Made by a program: the position numbers and the translations under genes. Of a stretch of 64,000 nt of DNA, positions 60,801-64,000 are shown in pieces. Where the stretch lies: assembly GCA_963817025.1 (NCBI GenBank), contig CAWFML010000001.1, forward strand, positions 310,001 to 374,000, in the 5' to 3' direction. The notes below the pieces were generated by a model, which saw only the letters and a list, made by a program, of their open reading frames with translations, did no database searches and was not told the origin of the DNA. Numbering within the stretch: position 1 is the first letter of the stretch; every line of letters begins with the position of its first letter. The stretch comes from JACMLC01 sp963817025 (lineage in GTDB: Bacteria > Acidobacteriota > Blastocatellia > Pyrinomonadales > Pyrinomonadaceae).

Positions 60801-61396
60801 AAATCATCCTTCAGCCGCCCGCGTATATTTTCGCAGGTGTCAGTATCTTTCAGGCGCATCAGCCTGAAAGCCATCGCCGTGTGCACGCGCTCGGTCGTAT
60901 CCGGGCCGCCAAGCGCAGGCTCGATCAAAATGTCTGTTAACTGGAAGCCGTTAATCTCTTCGCGCCAGACTTCGAGGATGACCGCATCACGCTCTCCGCT
61001 GGCGATGGTCATTTCGTTAAACGCGGGGTCTTGGACGGGAGGTTTGAGATACTTTGCGACGCGCGTGACATCGCTTGTCGATTCGGGGTCAGGCTCGCCG
61101 TAGAGCTGCGCCAGCAGGCCATCGGCCCAGACACGGCCCGGCTTGATCTTAAGTTGTACATTCTTGTCTGCAAGGCTGTGGACGGCTTTGGTAACTTTAA
61201 AGCTGTTCGGCACATCCGAGGGAACCGCCGCGACGCCCGCGCCGATGATGTCCACAGCCGCAGTGTCCTGCCAGTCGTTGACGATGTCTGTCTGCGCGTT
61301 CCAGTCGGCATCCAACAACACGCGGCCCTGCTGATGCAACACTCCTGCAAAATTGCGTTTGCGCTCATCGCGCCAACTCGAAAAATCGCCTTTCAT
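57893..61396 (-). CDS. DUF6519 protein with a right-handed beta-helix
   Basis: 1167 residues. The start MKGDFSSWRDERKRNFAGV followed by LHQQGRVLLDADWNAQ is the DUF6519-type N-terminus, with GAGGAG 8 bases upstream, so the ATG at 61394-61396 is preferred over the longer frame. A large central part (about 430-900) has the repeated strand pattern of pectate-lyase-like beta-helices (GGEICVLPGEYKENIVIKG, NITLKGCG, DDCLIEDNIIRVIS, NDIRACLNR, DDNLIENNG). The C-terminal 200 residues are more helical. No catalytic residues are obvious. It could be a tail-fibre-type or spike-like structural protein. It lies between a gpI-like gene and the transthyretin-like gene, 11 bases after the former. Confidence 0.85.
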   Translation of the reverse strand: MKGDFSSWRDERKRNFAGVLHQQGRVLLDADWNAQTDIVNDWQDTAAVDIIGAGVAAVPSDVPNSFKVTKAVHSLADKNVQLKIKPGRVWADGLLAQLYGEPDPESTSDVTRVAKYLKPPVQDPAFNEMTIASGERDAVILEVWREEINGFQLTDILIEPALGGPDTTERVHTAMAFRLMRLKDTDTCENIRGRLKDDFSKKGKLKVTLNPPNPGAGDCPVVAGGGYTGFEHNLYRIEIADVKSGPVQFKWSQYGGGLVGRGHFDAAKKEVELKANVQAITNSGLSSFYLEAVEYDQMLGHWRVTYGAEATLNNNLLSLGAEMFGTIPNNPQPSDTTFFRLWNGIAPVQDFTSDDELPNNVGIVLDFETPAASNYAPGDYWTFAVRAGEIFNPEILIDKKAPQGIHYHRVPLAVLTWADTENTVQPVEDCRHIFHPLTRLATCCSYRVGDGMQSWGDFDKIQDAIDSLPAGGGEICVLPGEYKENIVIKGRQNITLKGCGRRSRILTATDANAGASDPVINVVKSQNIKVESLAVFAHQNGVGVQLEGPDMTGSQGGSLRDIKLEKLYIEAATRCAIQAHIVFTAQISGCVIEMNDGPTDAVGIFLTGDDCLIEDNIIRVISSREKTVSSLSGGRTLDTNLFAPANAGKGGIQIGGTSERVYIVHNLIQGGIGNGITLGSLAKIEDLTIVLIPGWIGVIDPCNPCKPTDTYQPPDGSTGETRIVSAGALLDIYIKHNLIYNMGANGIGVVKFFDLEKQDEFITVERLSITGNDIRACLNRTIAEIPQHMTSSMGYGGIALADVEYLTVDDNLIENNGPSHMMPICGIFVLHGEGIEMSRNRILNNGASDGQPAVAARTGPRGGIYVVYAIAPRAPVPPPPPGGAVFSLPVQNGVPAFKAHNNIVSTPLGHALALVALGPVSVAGNQFTSLGVMRAGSSAIARITTVFILNLGLSNELYLQLLAFWAVALGQVKADNFFVPDDDALVMPKPGLDDQLPGQYLANGNVLFSDNQCSLNTINLTRDTAIASVLIASLDDVSFHGNQCDCDLFIKDFILSHAILFGISLRVTDNRFKEGLPNALLSAITLGLLNITTDNQSTHCMLIRGKLAESRPNQALLSAFYPKACAPLERVGRDLGQSQNQVSTAQTPPAAGQTSTNNEGYPIRTFK

Positions 61397-61407
61397 CTGC
61401 GCTCTCC

Positions 61408-63885
61408 TCAAGTGACAGGTATCAGCAAAGGCCGGATTCCCACCGGCATGAATTCCCTGAAACGAATCTGTAGATTGAGCCATTTGTGCGCTTCGGCCAG
61501 AAAACCGAACGCGCCCATCTCGTTTGACTCCGGCCCCTGCTCGCGTATGCGTTCATCCGTGCTGTGGGCCAACTGACAGTAAGCGGGATTGCCAAACAAC
61601 TCGCTGCGAAAACGAAGCTGCGCCTCCGTTCCCTTAACGCACGCGTGATTCTGCGGCAGCCGGTCTTGCGCCTCGCCGGAAAAATAGCTGAACTTGATGC
61701 AGCCCTTCTGGTTATCAAGGACTTCAAGCGCGTGCACCCAGATGCCGCCGCGCCCCTCTATGCTTTCGACACGCATGCGGCCCAAGATGGTGACGCCGCT
61801 CGCAACGGTCTGCGGCCCCCAGCCGCTTGCAGGATTGCTCGCGCTCGTGACAGCAAAACTGCTCGCAGTATTTCCGACGCCCTGCCCGGCATCAATAATC
61901 GAATCCGCGACATCCAGACGATAGAAAGAGTCAATCAACAGCGGCCCGCTAACTGTGCGGCGCAGGATAATGTCCGGAATCTGATTGAAAGCGGATTCTT
62001 CATTGGCCTGCTCGAAGCCATAGGAATCATCGAGCAGCAAGGAAGTGTAGACGGGCGCGCGATTCTCTCCGTCAATCATCAGATAGCCGCCGGGGTCTAA
62101 AGTGCAGTTGATAAGTTCCAGACTGTTGAGCGCGGCTCTGGTTATCAAAGGCTCGTCATGACTGCCGGGGCTGGGCGGAAACGTCGCGCCGCGCGTCAGG
62201 TACAAGCCTTCGAGCCGCACAGTCAACTCCGACATCACGCCGTTAAATTCATTCTGCTGTTGCGGCGTATTGCCCGCGACGTTGACGGGACGAAAACGAA
62301 GCGGTTGGGCCAGCTCGATAATTGGCCGCTGGTTGTTCGCGGCGCGAATCACGACAGACCTGTTGAGCAGCAACGTCAGCTTGCTGCCTTCCGTCGTTTT
62401 CTCGCTGGTCAAAAACGGGTCGCCGAGGTCGAGCGTATGCGTCAGGCTGTCGTTAATCTCTATGACCAGCGGCTCGCCCGCGAGATGCGTGTCCTTGAGC
62501 GACTGGACAAGAGTCGGCCCGGCAGGATCGTTAGCATTGACGTGACGCACGTTGGCTGCGGGGATGCCCCACTTGTCCTGCGGCAGCGGCGGGCGCGAGA
62601 CGGGATGCGCGCCCACAGGGCCAACCGCACCGTAGGTGTATGTCACAAGCAGGTCGTCCACCAGAGCCGCAGCCCGCGCAGGTGTCCCGACGCCCATCAC
62701 CAGACGGCCAATCACAGGATCAATCGCTATCTCCTGTTCTTCGAGTGGAGGTTGCAGGCCGATCTCCCACGCGCACAAATTTGCCCCGCGAATCTTCCAG
62801 GTGAAAGGCTGGCCCGGAGCTGAAGGAAACGTTTCGCCCGCAAATACTGCTTCGGGCAGATGCAGTTGAAGCCCTACATCGGAGAGGTCTAAGGTGTTCA
62901 AGTCCGTCACCGCCGCGTTGTAAGTCTCGACAGAGACGTAAGCTTCCGGCGCTCCTGCGGCAGAGTCTTCCGTCAGCCGCTCCACAGGAACCGGGCCGGG
63001 CGTTTCGTCTATCAAAGAGATGGACGGCGCGAGGCGCGTGTTATCCAGCTTGTCCGCTCCGGTTCGCGCGGTGTTGGTCATCGCCACCAGATTCGTATTA
63101 AAGAGTCGGACAGGCTCTCGCTCTTTTTCGACGGCGATGAAGGGACGGTCAACCGGGTTGAGGTTAAAGCGAACGACGTGCGCCGCAAGAGGCGCGACGA
63201 GTCCAGTGTTAACGATTGGGCCTTTAAAGATTGGCCGCGTGACGCGCACGCGATAGGCCGCCAGCCGCCAGAGAAAGATTGCCAGGTTAGGCAGGTTGTA
63301 ACGGATGCTGCCACCCGTCGGAGGCTTGATGTCGGCGGTGTGCGCGAACGGATCGAAAGGCGTGCCGAGCAGGGACAGCATCGCGGGGTCGCGCAAGGTG
63401 ACAGTGCCTCCGCGTATCACTGTCTGCCGCTTGACGTTCGGGTTGGGGTCACGATATGGCGCGGGGCCGCCTTCATCCGGCCTTTGATGATTGAGGTGCT
63501 GGTTCCAGACCATGTTCTCCAAAAGCTCTACGCAATGCACGCCCCAGCCGGTTAAGTTAAAAGTCAAAAGCTCAATCGCGCCGAGCGTGCCTTTGCGCCT
63601 GCGCAGGGCAATCGTGTCCGCGACATCCGCGCGCAATGTCCAGGCGTCGCCGCTGAGGTGGCTTGTGCCGAGCAGGTCGCCGATGTATGGAATGGCCCAC
63701 TCGTCGCAGAACTCTATGAAGAGGTCGTGATAGAGCGATTCGATATTTTCGTGAATCGCCCCGAAGGCGCTTTCGACCAGAGCTAAATAATCGCGCAGTT
63801 GATCCTGCGGAGACTGCTCCGCATCTTTCGTACGGTAAATCTCCGGCAGTCTCTGGAAGAGTTGGACGCGTCGCTGCTCGCTCAT
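61408..63885 (-). CDS. phage tail protein I-like protein with C-terminal beta-helix
   Basis: 825 residues. The N-terminus (about 5-120: LFQRLPEIYRTKDAEQSPQ, FIEFCDEWAIPYIGDLLGTS, LRADVADTIALRRRKGTLGAIELL) resembles the gpI-type baseplate/tail protein family. The rest is beta-rich, with strands such as LTLLLNRSVVIRAANNQRPI and repeated turns. A surface-fibre or baseplate role is inferred. The ATG overlaps the stop of the upstream gene by 3 bases, so it is translationally coupled to a gene that continues beyond the window. Confidence 0.8.
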   Translation of the reverse strand: MSEQRRVQLFQRLPEIYRTKDAEQSPQDQLRDYLALVESAFGAIHENIESLYHDLFIEFCDEWAIPYIGDLLGTSHLSGDAWTLRADVADTIALRRRKGTLGAIELLTFNLTGWGVHCVELLENMVWNQHLNHQRPDEGGPAPYRDPNPNVKRQTVIRGGTVTLRDPAMLSLLGTPFDPFAHTADIKPPTGGSIRYNLPNLAIFLWRLAAYRVRVTRPIFKGPIVNTGLVAPLAAHVVRFNLNPVDRPFIAVEKEREPVRLFNTNLVAMTNTARTGADKLDNTRLAPSISLIDETPGPVPVERLTEDSAAGAPEAYVSVETYNAAVTDLNTLDLSDVGLQLHLPEAVFAGETFPSAPGQPFTWKIRGANLCAWEIGLQPPLEEQEIAIDPVIGRLVMGVGTPARAAALVDDLLVTYTYGAVGPVGAHPVSRPPLPQDKWGIPAANVRHVNANDPAGPTLVQSLKDTHLAGEPLVIEINDSLTHTLDLGDPFLTSEKTTEGSKLTLLLNRSVVIRAANNQRPIIELAQPLRFRPVNVAGNTPQQQNEFNGVMSELTVRLEGLYLTRGATFPPSPGSHDEPLITRAALNSLELINCTLDPGGYLMIDGENRAPVYTSLLLDDSYGFEQANEESAFNQIPDIILRRTVSGPLLIDSFYRLDVADSIIDAGQGVGNTASSFAVTSASNPASGWGPQTVASGVTILGRMRVESIEGRGGIWVHALEVLDNQKGCIKFSYFSGEAQDRLPQNHACVKGTEAQLRFRSELFGNPAYCQLAHSTDERIREQGPESNEMGAFGFLAEAHKWLNLQIRFREFMPVGIRPLLIPVT

Positions 63886-64000
63886 TTCGCATCACCTCCC
63901 GCGACCGCTTCGGCAATGGCCGTGAGTTGCAAGTGTCCTGCGTACAGGCTGAGCACATTCTGGTCTGCGTCGCACTCGACGGCCTTCAAAACTTTTTCGG
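63882..64000 (-). CDS. C-terminal fragment of the next upstream gene (partial)
   Basis: The minus-strand frame from the window edge to TGA (63882-63884) reads EKVLKAVECDADQNVLSLYAG and HLQLTAIAEAVAGGDAK. I do not recognise it. By position it could be a baseplate-J-like or other tail gene. GGAGG just before its end is the ribosome-binding site of the gpI-like gene. Confidence 0.65.
   Translation of the reverse strand, partial: EKVLKAVECDADQNVLSLYAGHLQLTAIAEAVAGGDAK

Noticed and set aside
60011..60940. Plus-strand open frame of 309 residues inside the DUF6519 gene
   Set aside because: Antisense to a beta-helix gene with clear repeats; no domain or ribosome-binding site.

Overview
The window looks like a chromosomal segment of an Acidobacteriota bacterium, probably of the class Blastocatellia. 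This is inferred from protein style: FG-GAP/VCBS proteins, a reprolysin-type prodomain fragment, carboxypeptidase-regulatory surface proteins, a bacterial SET protein, Uma2 and KaiC-like genes, and moderately GC-rich sequence. No rRNA is present to confirm it. Genes are on both strands in short runs, and many intergenic gaps are filled by palindromic repeats.

Layout. 1-4.1 kb: the end of a LolA-like protein, a hypothetical gene, then a folate/thymidylate group (thyA, a divergent folC-like gene, folA) and a DUF4239 remnant. 4.1-12 kb: cystathionine beta-synthase, a repeat-rich gap with two transposon-like palindromic elements, a flotillin-like SPFH protein with a membrane-anchored partner, and an exported M14 peptidase. 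12-20 kb: an OPT transporter, exported proteins, a PilZ protein, an internally deleted FG-GAP protein and a cold-shock gene. 20-33 kb: a methyltransferase, an AbgT transporter, two sensor kinases, a GNAT-like protein, a TolB/VCBS surface protein and a SET-domain protein. 33-43 kb: rph-murI, malQ, tmRNA, PBP1A, an esterase, tRNA-Asn and a frameshifted Uma2 gene. 43-49.6 kb: a hydrolase, a KaiC-like ATPase overlapping a hybrid kinase, and a flavodoxin-like oxidoreductase. 49.7-52.9 kb: a cluster matching arsenosugar biosynthesis (TIGR04283 glycosyltransferase, AhpD-like protein, ArsS radical SAM enzyme) with a fatty-acid-hydroxylase-type membrane protein. 52.9-64 kb: a minus-strand run of tail-like or contractile-injection-type genes that continues past the window. 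It contains a gpI-like tail protein, a DUF6519 beta-helix protein, a two-domain transthyretin-like protein, and a 1231-residue DUF4157 protein with an OmpA-like segment and a C-terminal JAMM motif.

The two most unusual features are this injection/tail-like locus and the intergenic repeats. The repeats form several families (CGCAAAG-type with GTAGTGGGTCA ends, AAAGGTAAAAGG-type, CCACAGAGGA-type, GGATGAAGG-type and GCCCCGGAGGGGC-type). They nest inside each other, show target-site duplications in two cases, and repeatedly touch or supply the stop codons of neighbouring genes.

All identifications come from reading motifs. No database search was run.
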